Shown: positions 1 through 6,851 of the stretch, in pieces
Layout: each line of letters starts with the position of its first letter
Position numbering within the stretch: the first letter of the stretch is position 1
Assembly (NCBI GenBank): GCA_030592465.1
Contig: JAUVJB010000142.1
Span: 1-7,694, forward strand
DNA: 7,694 bases
Origin: Bacteroidota bacterium
Lineage (GTDB): Bacteria; Bacteroidota; Bacteroidia; Bacteroidales; B39-G9
Direction: 5' to 3'
The notes under the pieces: generated by a model
Database searches by the model: none
What the model was told of the DNA's origin: nothing
What the model saw: only the letters and a program-made list of their open reading frames with translations
Translations under genes and position numbers: made by a program

Positions 1-1
1 A

Positions 2-652
2 TGTGCACAAAAATTATTGACTAATAAAGTTGATATAGGTCTTGTTCCGATTGCAATAATTCCCGAATTAAAATATTATAAAATAATTTCAGATTATTGT
101 ATTGGTGCAACATCAAAAGTGAAAAGTGTGGTTTTAGTTTCTAATGTCCCTCCTCAACATATAAAAACTATTTATTTAGATTATCAATCACGCACTTCAG
201 TATTGCTGGCTCGAATATTAGCCAAAAAATTCTGGAAAATAAATGTTGCATTTTTTAAAGCCAAACCGGGTTTTGAAAATAAAGTTTTAGAACAAAATTC
301 AGCAGCGGTGATTATTGGAGACCGTACTTTTTATATCAATAACAAATATAAATATAAATACGATTTAGCTGAAGAATGGATAAAATATACTAATTTGCCT
401 TTTGTTTTTGCCTGTTGGGTATCAAATAAAAATCTTGACAAACAATTTGTTGATAATTTTAATAAATCGCTTAAATTTGGTGTTGAAAATATTAAATCAG
501 TAATAGATAATTTTAAACAAAACCATAAAGAGCTGAATAATTTTAATATTGACGAATATTTTAATAAAAATATCAGCTATAATCTTGACAAAGAAAAACT
601 TAAGGGTATGGATTTGTTTTTTGATTTAGCAAAACAGATAAACATTTTTTGA
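2..652 (+). CDS. mqnA: Chorismate dehydratase MqnA, 5'-truncated by the window edge
   Basis: MqnA converts chorismate to 3-[(1-carboxyvinyl)oxy]benzoate, the first step of the futalosine route to menaquinone, in the cytoplasm. The frame is open to the left edge with no stop, and the protein reads CAQKLLTNKVDIGLVPIAII from base 2, so the N-terminus (perhaps 40-60 residues) lies outside. A TTG at 17 is only an internal Leu codon. Diagnostic family features are the VDIGLVP strand, then VKSVVLVSNVPP and IYLDYQSRTSVLLARIL, the substrate-binding core of the periplasmic-binding-protein fold of the MqnA/MqnD family; the YLDYQSRTS signature favours MqnA over MqnD. 216 residues are visible, matching the C-terminal four-fifths of a roughly 250-280 residue protein. 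It is followed after 52 bp by nfeD on the same strand, with no visible functional link. Assignment is strong. Confidence 0.9.
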   Translation, partial: CAQKLLTNKVDIGLVPIAIIPELKYYKIISDYCIGATSKVKSVVLVSNVPPQHIKTIYLDYQSRTSVLLARILAKKFWKINVAFFKAKPGFENKVLEQNSAAVIIGDRTFYINNKYKYKYDLAEEWIKYTNLPFVFACWVSNKNLDKQFVDNFNKSLKFGVENIKSVIDNFKQNHKELNNFNIDEYFNKNISYNLDKEKLKGMDLFFDLAKQINIF

Positions 653-672
653 TTTTGGATTTTAGACACGAA

Positions 673-690
673 TTTAACGATTTTAACGAT
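673..690. repeat. Two tandem 9-bp units TTTAACGAT in the mqnA-nfeD gap
   Basis: TTTAACGAT occurs twice head to tail (673-681, 682-690) and is followed by a partial copy TTAAGAT. Short degenerate TTTAACGA-type tandems are frequent in intergenic DNA of AT-rich Bacteroidota. No function is inferred. Confidence 0.6.
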
Positions 691-704
691 TTAAGATAAA
701 TGTT

Positions 705-2135
705 ATGAATAATAAAATTATATTTTTTTTGGCAATAATATTTTTTACAAATTTCTCATTTGCCGAAACTTCAAAAGATACAACAAAACAGCAAACAAAA
801 AAGACAATAGTATTTCAATATGATATAATGCAGGAAATTGCTCCGGCAGTATGGCGACACACACAGCAAAGCTTTGAGCAAGCCAAAGCTATGAATGCCG
901 ATTTAATATTAATTCATATGAATACTTATGGCGGATTAGTTGATATAGCAGATTCTATTCGTACAAAAATATTGAACAGCAACATACCTGTTTATGTTTT
1001 TATCGATAATAATGCAGCATCGGCAGGTGCCTTAATATCAATTGCTTGCGATAAAATATTTATGCGAAAAGGAGCAAATATTGGAGCAGCTACAGTAGTA
1101 AATCAAACAGGAGCAGTAATGCCTGATAAATATCAGTCGTATATGCGTTCAACTATGCGTTCTACAGCCGAAGCTCACGGAAAAGACACAATTATTATTG
1201 GTAACGATACTATTTTTAAATGGAAAAGAGACCCGTTAATTGCAGAATCAATGGTTGACCCACGCACCTATATTAAAGGAATTATTGATACCGGTAAAGT
1301 CTTAACTTTAACTACAAGTGAGGCTATTAAAATTGGCTATTGCGAAGGACAAGCAGAAACTATTCCTGATGTATTGAAGCTGGCAAAAATTGATAATTAT
1401 GAGATAATAAAGTATGAAATAACAACTCTTGAAGCAATAATTGATTTTTTAGTCAATCCTGTTGTCCATGGTTTGCTCATAATGTTAATTATTGGAGGAA
1501 TTTATTTCGAATTACAAACACCCGGCATTGGGTTTCCCCTTGCAGCAGCCGTATTTGCTGCCATACTTTACTTTGCCCCTCTCTATCTAGAAGGATTAGC
1601 TGCAAACTGGGAAATATTAATTTTTGTTATCGGAATAATTTTGCTTGCTCTAGAAATTTTTGTTGTCCCCGGCTTTGGTGTTACCGGTATTTCCGGTATA
1701 ATTTTAATTGTTGCTGGTTTATCTCTAAGCATGGTCGATAATATTGTGTTCGATTTAGGAGGAGTGTATTTAGATTCATTTTTTAAATCTTTAGTAATTG
1801 TTGTTTCTTCAATGTTCTTTGGTATCATCGCATCAATATATTTTAGTAAGAAACTTTTTGATACCGGATATTTTAGTTTTTTAGCATTAAATACAACTCA
1901 AAAATTAGAAGATGGTTATGTTGGAGTTGATAATACTGAAAAATCATTAATTGGCAAAAAAGGTATTGCTTCAACCATATTGCGTCCTTCGGGAAAAGTG
2001 AAAATTGACGATGATACTTATGATGCAAAAGCTGAATATGGGTATATATCAAAAAATGATAAAATTGAAGTAGTCAGGCATGAAGCAGGTCAATTATACG
2101 TTAAAAAAATTGTAAGCGTTCACACATTGCTTTAA
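705..2135 (+). CDS. nfeD: NfeD-family membrane-bound serine protease (long, ClpP-class type)
   Basis: Long NfeD proteins carry a ClpP/SppA-like serine protease domain, a membrane block and a soluble OB-fold domain. They are thought to act in membrane protein quality control, usually with a stomatin/flotillin-like partner. Residues 1-20 are a signal peptide ending SFA. Residues 33-235 are the protease: TYGG near 74-77, the nucleophile in AASAGAL (Ser106), and Lys142 in MPDKYQSYM as the likely general base of a Ser-Lys dyad, by comparison with the archaeal PH1510 protease. About five hydrophobic helices follow (roughly 250-269, 274-295, 302-321, 327-345, 359-380), then the OB-fold domain at 415-470 starting LIGKKGIA. 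At 476 residues it is full length. The ATG is well placed before the signal peptide, without a clear Shine-Dalgarno. The usual stomatin partner is not adjacent: the next gene is an acetyltransferase. Confidence 0.9.
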   Translation: MNNKIIFFLAIIFFTNFSFAETSKDTTKQQTKKTIVFQYDIMQEIAPAVWRHTQQSFEQAKAMNADLILIHMNTYGGLVDIADSIRTKILNSNIPVYVFIDNNAASAGALISIACDKIFMRKGANIGAATVVNQTGAVMPDKYQSYMRSTMRSTAEAHGKDTIIIGNDTIFKWKRDPLIAESMVDPRTYIKGIIDTGKVLTLTTSEAIKIGYCEGQAETIPDVLKLAKIDNYEIIKYEITTLEAIIDFLVNPVVHGLLIMLIIGGIYFELQTPGIGFPLAAAVFAAILYFAPLYLEGLAANWEILIFVIGIILLALEIFVVPGFGVTGISGIILIVAGLSLSMVDNIVFDLGGVYLDSFFKSLVIVVSSMFFGIIASIYFSKKLFDTGYFSFLALNTTQKLEDGYVGVDNTEKSLIGKKGIASTILRPSGKVKIDDDTYDAKAEYGYISKNDKIEVVRHEAGQLYVKKIVSVHTLL

Positions 2136-2243
2136 ATTATTATACTAAAAATTGTTGTATTATTAAATTGTTGAGCTTTAGTTAGTTATGCAACTTATCT
2201 TAAACTGTGAACGGTTACAAAAAATTATTAATTTTTAATATTT

Positions 2244-2672
2244 ATGAATTCAAAATTTATTATTAGAGATTTTTTAAGCACAGATATTCAACAGATTAAT
2301 AAAATTTGGCAAGAAACAGGTCTATGCAACACCGAACGTGGCGATGACGAGGTGGTTATAGAAAAAACCTTAAAAACCGGCGGTAAATTTTTTGTTTTAG
2401 AAAATATTGGAAATAACAAAATTATTGGCACATCGTGGATAACAACCGATAACAGGAGACTCTACCTTCACCACTTTGGCATTAAACCCGAATATCAAAA
2501 AAAAGGGTTAGGGATGATGCTTGCTAAGGCATCGCTTGAATATGCAAAAAAAACAAAAATGCAAATTAAACTTGAAGTACATAAAAATAATGCAGGTGCT
2601 ATTGAACTATATAAAAAGATTGGGTTTAAATACCTTGGTGATTACAAAGTTTTTATTATTAGAGATGTTTAA
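2244..2672 (+). CDS. GNAT-family N-acetyltransferase
   Basis: This 142-residue cytoplasmic protein is a single-domain GNAT acetyltransferase, which moves an acetyl group from acetyl-CoA to an amine. It opens with the usual IIRDFLSTDIQQINKIWQETG (residues 6-26). The hydrophobic beta-4 strand LYLHHFGIKPEY leads into motif A QKKGLG (85-90, matching Q/RxxGxG/A), the pyrophosphate-binding loop for CoA. Motif B, LEVHKNNAGAIELYKKIGF (110-128), is typical of the RimI-like branch. Length is normal for the family. The substrate (ribosomal protein N-terminus, small molecule or drug) cannot be told. It is 108 bp after nfeD and convergent with umuC. I see no Shine-Dalgarno; the upstream DNA is nearly pure AT. 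Confidence 0.88.
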   Translation: MNSKFIIRDFLSTDIQQINKIWQETGLCNTERGDDEVVIEKTLKTGGKFFVLENIGNNKIIGTSWITTDNRRLYLHHFGIKPEYQKKGLGMMLAKASLEYAKKTKMQIKLEVHKNNAGAIELYKKIGFKYLGDYKVFIIRDV

Positions 2673-2759
2673 AAAATATAATTTTGTTTTTAATCGGACA
2701 ACAAATGAAAAAATATATAAAACAACACAATTACCCACTCAAATTAAGAAAGAACCCTA

Positions 2760-4025
2760 TTAATTAACTTCCAAAATATCATCCCAACAAGTTGTAAATT
2801 CCCTTGAACGCATTTCTGATTTCATTTTCCATTTTTTGTCAAACCCCTCACTTGCAGACTTTATCGTACCTTTACCCATTTTATCATTAATATCGTCAAT
2901 AGTTGTCATCAAAGCATTACTTTTCGCAACATCAACATTATCAAATAGACTTAATTGTGAATACTCTTCCGGAATAATATCGCTTAGCATAACACCTGCT
3001 TTTTTGTATTTCAATCCCTTAACATAAATATTTTTTAAGGCTTTATTTGCATATAATATAAATGTAGAAGTGCTATTTGTAGGAACAGGTAATTTTATTA
3101 CTTTATGATTATAATAAAAATTTTCTTTATTAAAACGATTTGTTAAAATATAGATTATTAAGATGTTTGCTAACGATTTTTGTTTTCTAAGTTTCCTTGA
3201 TGCACTTGTTATATAAGTCGAAATCGCTTGTCGCAATTCGTCATAATCGGTGACAGGTTTACCAAACGAACGAGACGAGGTAATGCCTTTTTTATTTTTT
3301 GAAACACTTTTAAGAGATATACACGAAACACCCTGCAGCTCTTTAACTGTTCGTAAACCGACAATTCCGAAATTTTTTTTTATCCATTGTTGATCAGCAT
3401 TTTGTAATTGATAAGCAGTATTAATATTACTTACAGTTAATTTTTCTTTGAATTGTCGTCCTATACCCCACACCTCATCAACAGGAATATCTTTTAAAAA
3501 ATTATTAAACTCTTCATAATCTTTAATAACATAAACACCTTTAAACCTGTCATTTTTTTTTGCAATATGTGTTGATATTTTAGCAAGAGTTTTGGTGTTC
3601 CCTACTCCTACCGATACAGGAATACCTGTCCATTGATAAACAATTCGTTTAATTTCATGTGCATAATTTTCAATATTTTTATAATTGAAACCGGAAAAAT
3701 CCAAAAAAGCTTCATCAATAGAATAAATTTCAATATTAGAGGTAAATTTCGACAAGATTGACATTACACGTTGCGACATGTCTCCATATAATGAATAATT
3801 TGAGGAAAAAGCTGTAACATCATTTTGTTTAAGAAAATCTTTAACTTTAAAGAATGGACTTCCCATTTTTATACCAAGTGCTTTAGCCTCATTTGAACGG
3901 GAAATAATACAACCATCATTATTAGAAAGAACTACAACAGGTTTATTTTCTAACTCTGGATTAAAAACTCGTTCACACGACACAAAAAAATTGTTACAAT
4001 CAACTAAAGCAAAAAGATTATTCAT
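2760..4025 (-). CDS. umuC: UmuC-type Y-family DNA polymerase (Pol V catalytic subunit)
   Basis: UmuC is the catalytic subunit of the SOS-induced, error-prone translesion polymerase, normally active with cleaved UmuD (UmuD'2C) and RecA. With the start at 4025 the protein is 421 residues, the usual UmuC length. The first catalytic Asp is Asp9 in FALVDCNNFF, followed by SNNDGCIISRSNEAKALGI. The second catalytic pair is Asp104-Glu105 in YSIDEAFLDF. A helix-hairpin-helix region lies near 182-230 (DEVWGIGRQFKEKL), and the little-finger domain follows. QLSLF at 357-361 is a canonical sliding-clamp binding motif, and the DUF4113-like tail ends FTTCWDDILEV. A TTG at 4040 would add five residues but sits inside the TATCTTTG promoter box, so ATG 4025 is preferred. 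No umuD is adjacent: upstream is a divergent kinase gene. I see no recognisable LexA operator. Confidence 0.93.
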   Translation of the reverse strand: MNNLFALVDCNNFFVSCERVFNPELENKPVVVLSNNDGCIISRSNEAKALGIKMGSPFFKVKDFLKQNDVTAFSSNYSLYGDMSQRVMSILSKFTSNIEIYSIDEAFLDFSGFNYKNIENYAHEIKRIVYQWTGIPVSVGVGNTKTLAKISTHIAKKNDRFKGVYVIKDYEEFNNFLKDIPVDEVWGIGRQFKEKLTVSNINTAYQLQNADQQWIKKNFGIVGLRTVKELQGVSCISLKSVSKNKKGITSSRSFGKPVTDYDELRQAISTYITSASRKLRKQKSLANILIIYILTNRFNKENFYYNHKVIKLPVPTNSTSTFILYANKALKNIYVKGLKYKKAGVMLSDIIPEEYSQLSLFDNVDVAKSNALMTTIDDINDKMGKGTIKSASEGFDKKWKMKSEMRSREFTTCWDDILEVN

Positions 4026-4037
4026 TTCAAATAAAAT

Positions 4038-4045
4038 CAAAGATA
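4038..4045 (-). promoter_or_regulatory. Bacteroidota-type -7 box (TATCTTTG) for umuC
   Basis: Read on the minus strand the sequence is TATCTTTG, an exact match to the Bacteroidota -7 consensus TAnnTTTG. About 20 nt upstream is TTCG, a 3/4 match to the -33 TTTG. Transcription would begin only a few bases before the ATG at 4025, giving a very short leader. In AT-rich DNA such octamers also arise by chance. Confidence 0.45.
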
Positions 4046-4095
4046 CAAAAATGGATTAAAAATTGCGAAGTTAAATTATCAATGCTAAATTTTAT

Positions 4096-4103
4096 TATAT
4101 TTG
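4096..4103 (+). promoter_or_regulatory. Bacteroidota-type -7 box (TATATTTG) for the TPR sensor kinase gene
   Basis: TATATTTG matches TAnnTTTG exactly and lies 48 bp before the ATG at 4152, in the divergent region shared with umuC. No good -33 element is seen at the expected distance (the DNA there reads TTAAATTA), so the call rests on the -7 box and its position. Confidence 0.4.
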
Positions 4104-4151
4104 TTTTTTTATTACCTTATACACATATTTAATTAATTCAATATGGTAACA

Positions 4152-5183
4152 ATGAAAATAAAAAAACTTTTTATATTAATTTTATCATTCTTTTTTTTAA
4201 ACGTTCTGTCGGCTATGGATACCGACACAAAAATTGACAGCCTGAAAAATCTTCTTAAAAATTCTACCGGCAAAGAAAAAATTAATATTCTAAATGAGTT
4301 AATAACAGCCTATGATACAATATCATATATCAAATCATTAGATTATGCCAATCGGTCGCTTGAATTAACAAAAAAATTAAAAAATAAAGAAGATGTTGCT
4401 AATGTTTTAGACAGGATAGGGAAAATACATTATTACTTAAGCAATTACGATAAATCAATTGATTATTTTATTGAAGCATTGAAAATACGAGAAAAAATCG
4501 ACAATAAGAAAGCTATTGCACAATCTTATAATAATCTTGGAGTTACTTATCTGAATTTAGATAAAAATAATAAAGCATTAGAATATCTTCAAAAAGCATG
4601 GGACTTATCTGAAGAATTAGGTTATGCAGAATTAATGAATAAATTATCTAACAATCTGGGGATTGTTTATACAAAATTAGCAAACTATGATAAATCATTA
4701 GAATATTATCAAAAAATGTTAAATAACTGTATAAAAACAAATAATAAAAAACTTCAAGCCTCTTGTTTAAATAACATTGGAATAGTTTATTTGTATTTAA
4801 AAGATTATAAAAAAGCATTGGAATATTATCTAAATGCAGTAAAAATGAGTAAAGAATCGAACTATAAATGGAATGTTTCCAATTGTTCAAGAAATATCGG
4901 GGAAGTTTATATAAAACTTCACGATTATGATAATGCATCTTTATATCTTAAAAACGGATTAGAAATAGCTGAAGAAATTGGTTCAAAACACTTAATTAAA
5001 GATTGCTATGTTACTTTTTCCGAATTATATTATGCCAAGGGTAATTACAAAAAAGCCTACGATTATCATAAATTGTATTCGGAAATAAAAGATAGTATTT
5101 TTACTGAAGAAATTGTGGAAAATATTGCGAAAATGGAAGTAAAATTTCAAACAGTGAAAAAAGAAGATGAAATTAAAATTTAA
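4152..5183 (+). CDS. TPR sensor half of a split TPR-histidine kinase
   Basis: As it stands this encodes a 343-residue exported TPR protein, but it is best read as the sensory front of a TPR hybrid histidine kinase. The ATG at 4152 gives MKIKKLF plus a hydrophobic stretch ending LSAM, a normal signal peptide; an ATG at 4143 would add only MVT. About seven TPRs follow at exact 40-residue spacing, marked by RIGKIHYYLSNYDKS, NNLGVTYLNLDKN, NNLGIVYTKLANY, NNIGIVYLYLKDY and RNIGEVYIKLHDY. TPRs bind peptides or proteins, here probably in the periplasm. The last residues (KFQTVKKEDEIKI) start a charged coiled coil that is cut by the TAA. After the TAA the same frame resumes the heptad pattern (KKENEINVLKLKKN), the membrane helix and the kinase, as in whole members of this family. 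The ligand is unknown. Confidence 0.85.
   Translation: MKIKKLFILILSFFFLNVLSAMDTDTKIDSLKNLLKNSTGKEKINILNELITAYDTISYIKSLDYANRSLELTKKLKNKEDVANVLDRIGKIHYYLSNYDKSIDYFIEALKIREKIDNKKAIAQSYNNLGVTYLNLDKNNKALEYLQKAWDLSEELGYAELMNKLSNNLGIVYTKLANYDKSLEYYQKMLNNCIKTNNKKLQASCLNNIGIVYLYLKDYKKALEYYLNAVKMSKESNYKWNVSNCSRNIGEVYIKLHDYDNASLYLKNGLEIAEEIGSKHLIKDCYVTFSELYYAKGNYKKAYDYHKLYSEIKDSIFTEEIVENIAKMEVKFQTVKKEDEIKI
5181..5183 (+). other. In-frame TAA interrupting the TPR-histidine kinase gene
   Basis: The codons around the stop read EIKI-TAA-KKENEI, all in one frame. The family pattern wants a hydrophobic residue here, and TTA (Leu) to TAA is a single base change. TAA also ends nfeD, the acetyltransferase, umuC and the lipoprotein gene, so it is not reassigned in this genome. 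No frame change occurs across the site, so an indel does not explain it. Confidence 0.8.
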
Positions 5184-6068
5184 AAAAAAGAAAATGAAAT
5201 CAATGTATTAAAATTAAAAAAAAATAGAATACAAATAATTTTCTTAATAATTAGCTCAATATTAATTTTACTATTAGTCATTGGATTATATAACAGATTC
5301 CTTCTCAAAAAGAAAAATAACAAACAACTTCAAACCGTTATTAAAAAAATATCAAAATCGGAAGCAGACCTTAAAGAATTAAATGCCACAAAAGATAAAT
5401 TTTTCACAATTATTTCTCACGACCTTAAAGGTCCTTTCAGTTCCTTACTGGGGTTTTCAGAAATTTTAGCAAAAGAATCTGATAAATATAATAAAGAAAA
5501 AATTATACAGTTTAGCAATATAATTAATACATCTGCTCATGATTTATTAAATTTAGTCAAAAATTTGCTTCAATGGTCAAGATGTCAATCAAAGAACATG
5601 AAATATTATCCTGAAAAGGTTAATTTAAGAGAATTAGTTACAGACATTTTTTCTGTTTTAACGTTTAATGCAGAGAATAAAAATATTACCCTAAACTCAA
5701 AAATTTCCGAAAATACTAATGTGTTCGCTGATTCAAATATTGTTTCAACTGTGATTAGAAATTTAGTATCAAATGCTTTGAAATTTACTGATAACGGAGG
5801 AAAAATAAGTATTACTTCTGTTGAAAAAAATAATTTAATCGAAATTTCAGTAATTGATACCGGAATTGGTATTAGCGAAGAGAATATAAATAAACTGTTT
5901 AAAATAGATACTCATTATACAACACAAGGCACATCTGATGAAAAAGGAACAGGCTTAGGTTTAATTATATGTAAAGAATTTATAAAAAAATCAGGTGGAA
6001 AAATTTGGGTAGAAAGTAAGCCAGATATAGGAAGTGCTTTTAAATTTACACTACCCAAAATTTCTTAA
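5184..6068 (+). pseudogene. Histidine kinase half of the split TPR-histidine kinase (no own start)
   Basis: This stretch continues the frame of the TPR gene for 294 sense codons to a TAA at 6066. In order it encodes the rest of the coiled coil, one membrane helix (IIFLIISSILILLLVIGLY, near 5235-5291), a linker, the HisKA H-box FFTIISHDLKGPF with the phospho-acceptor His at 5418-5420, and a full HATPase_c domain. That domain has N-box RNLVSNALKF (Asn at 5772), G1 DTGIGI (5856), F-box NKLF and G2 GTGLGL (5946). All catalytic motifs look intact. The first ATG/GTG/TTG codon in frame is a TTG at 5565, after the H-box and inside LLQWSR, so an independently translated product would lack the histidine. 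Without readthrough the kinase is not made. No response regulator is adjacent. The final TAA lies in the left end of the insertion element, so the original C-terminus may have been slightly longer. Confidence 0.82.
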
Positions 6069-6083
6069 CCCCACTTGCATTAA
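6065..6083 (+). repeat. Left inverted repeat of the IS-like element
   Basis: TTAACCCCACTTGCATTAA is the exact reverse complement of 6573-6591. Pairing stops at both outer and inner borders. Bases 6066-6068 supply the stop codon of the upstream kinase frame. Confidence 0.9.
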
Positions 6084-6149
6084 TACAAACATACATGTAA
6101 ATACATAGATATATACAAGTATTAGATTATCAGCAAGATAACAAAAAAA

Positions 6150-6157
6150 TACATTTG
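6150..6157 (+). promoter_or_regulatory. Possible -7 box (TACATTTG) inside the IS-like element
   Basis: TACATTTG matches TAnnTTTG and lies about 140 bp before the transposase ATG at 6298. No convincing -33 is seen, and the distance to the gene is long, so this may be chance. Confidence 0.2.
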
Positions 6158-6297
6158 CACACGTTTTTATATATGGCTGAATATCAGATATATAGATTTT
6201 TATTGTCAAAATGTAGTCCCTTGAAAGATTGAAAATTTAATGTTTATTAAGTTTTTTTACATTTATAATTTATATTTTGATCGAAAAATATTATACT

Positions 6298-6576
6298 ATG
6301 TTTATAAAAAAAGTAACCAACAATAAATATAATAAAATATACATCACTTATCGTTTAGTAAAAAGCAAACGTATGAATGGTAAACCTCGACATATCAACA
6401 TATTAGAACTTGGAACTTTGCCGAATATACCAGTAGAAAGACACAAAGAATTAGCCCATAAAATTGAAGATTTTATAAATGGGGAAAATCTCTTTTTTAA
6501 AGAAACTGAAAACGAGCAAAGTGTAGTCCCTACGACGACTCTTAAGACTACTTATGCCTGTTTCTCAATAAGTTAA
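6298..6576 (+). pseudogene. IS1634-family transposase, N-terminal fragment
   Basis: The 92-residue frame starts MFIKKVTNNKYNKIYITYRL, continues KSKRMNGKPRHINILELGTL and then VERHKELAHKIEDFINGEN. This is the typical opening of IS1634-family (IS4-like) transposases: MFI(R/K) near the start, a Y.TY.LVES-like strand, a R/HI.LLNLG-like strand, and a helix x-ELA-x-KIE. Full proteins are around 500-560 residues with a DDE core, which is absent here. The fragment fuses into non-family sequence (about the last 18 residues, SVVPTTTLKTTYACFSIS) and stops within the right inverted repeat, as expected after an internal deletion joining the gene to the 3' end of the element. A TTG at 6277 would add seven residues; ATG 6298 fits the family better. 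It should have no transposase activity. Confidence 0.7.
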
Positions 6577-6591
6577 TGCAAGTGGGGTTAA
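6573..6591 (-). repeat. Right inverted repeat of the IS-like element
   Basis: TTAATGCAAGTGGGGTTAA on the plus strand is the exact reverse complement of 6065-6083. The stop codon of the transposase fragment (6574-6576) lies inside it. Confidence 0.9.
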
Positions 6592-6770
6592 ATTTACGAC
6601 TACACCAAGTTCAAGATATTCCTTCAGAAAACTTATGTCTTCATTCCTTATTGCTGCAAATAGTTTTATTTCTATAAAATCTCATAACCTATCGGTTTGT
6701 TCATATTCCAACTAACGTCAAAATTAGTTATTTGGTTATCAGTGGTTTATTGTTTTTTTAATATTTTCAT
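6592..6770 (-). pseudogene. Degraded gene with an ankyrin-like stretch, cut by the IS-like element
   Basis: On the minus strand from 6681 the frame reads FIEIKLFAAIRNEDISFLKE and then YLELGVVVNL up to the inverted repeat. This resembles an ankyrin helix pair (L..AI..ED...LK.YLE.G..VN). Just upstream, another frame reads ITNFDVSWNMNKPIGYEI (from about 6734) and stops at TAG 6674-6672; a single-base insertion in the T-run would join the two. The first frame can be traced back through a TAA at 6749-6747 to an ATG at 6770 preceded by AGAAAGG 7 nt away. The region therefore looks like one gene with a nonsense codon, a frameshift and a lost 3' end, but it is short and the family call rests on about 30 residues. 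A TAATTTTG box at 6726-6719 could instead drive a start at ATG 6704. Confidence 0.35.
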
Positions 6771-6832
6771 TTTATTACCTTTCTTTTTTCTTTTTCCCGA
6801 CATTAGCTAAAATATTCAACGGGATTTTTCCA

Positions 6833-6851
6833 GTAGGGGGATTGCGCATAA
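6833..6851 (-). repeat. Cassette-boundary-like repeat, copy 1
   Basis: The plus strand reads GTAGGGGGATTGCGCATAA and matches 16 of 19 bases of the copy at 7622-7640, in the same orientation. Read on the minus strand it begins TTATGC and continues AATCCCCC. It abuts the large hairpin downstream of the lipoprotein gene. Confidence 0.6.

Larger units (their letters stand above)
6065..6591 (+). mobile_element. Non-autonomous IS1634-like element, internally deleted
   Basis: A perfect 19-bp inverted repeat encloses 527 bp that hold only the N-terminal part of an IS1634-type transposase, on the plus strand. The repeat ends in the palindrome TTAA on both sides, so the element could be the 519 bp from 6069 to 6587 with 15-bp ends (CCCCACTTGCATTAA) and a 4-bp TTAA target duplication, or the 527 bp with no duplication. 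The sequence alone cannot decide. TGTAGTCCCT occurs subterminally near each end (6212-6221 and 6522-6531). A full IS1634 element is usually around 1.7-2 kb, so most of the transposase gene, including its DDE catalytic core, is gone. Movement would need a transposase from an intact copy elsewhere. Confidence 0.72.

Noticed and set aside
17..19. TTG as the start of mqnA
   Set aside because: The frame is open to the window edge and residues before this codon fit the family, so it is an internal Leu codon of a truncated gene.
1583..1828. Minus-strand 81-codon frame inside nfeD
   Set aside because: It lies antisense to the well-conserved NfeD membrane region, shows no family features and has no promoter.
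2220..2236. Perfect 8-bp palindrome AAAAATTA-T-TAATTTTT before the acetyltransferase gene
   Set aside because: It is made only of A and T in a very AT-rich spacer, so its information content is low; no terminator or operator call is justified.
2521..2763. Second frame overlapping the end of the acetyltransferase gene
   Set aside because: It overlaps the conserved motif A/B coding region in another frame and is simple Lys/Asn-rich translation of AT-rich DNA.
2836..3027. Plus-strand frame inside umuC
   Set aside because: It is antisense to the conserved C-terminal part of UmuC and has no support of its own.
4648..4938. Minus-strand 96-codon frame inside the TPR gene
   Set aside because: It is antisense to the periodic TPR repeats, whose reading on the plus strand is compelling.
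5181..5190. Programmed frameshift at the A-run after the TAA of the kinase gene
   Set aside because: The frame before and after the stop is the same, so a single slip would leave rather than restore the kinase frame.
6173..6232. 19-codon plus-strand frame in the left part of the IS-like element
   Set aside because: It is tiny and spans the subterminal TGTAGTCCCT repeat; no evidence of coding.
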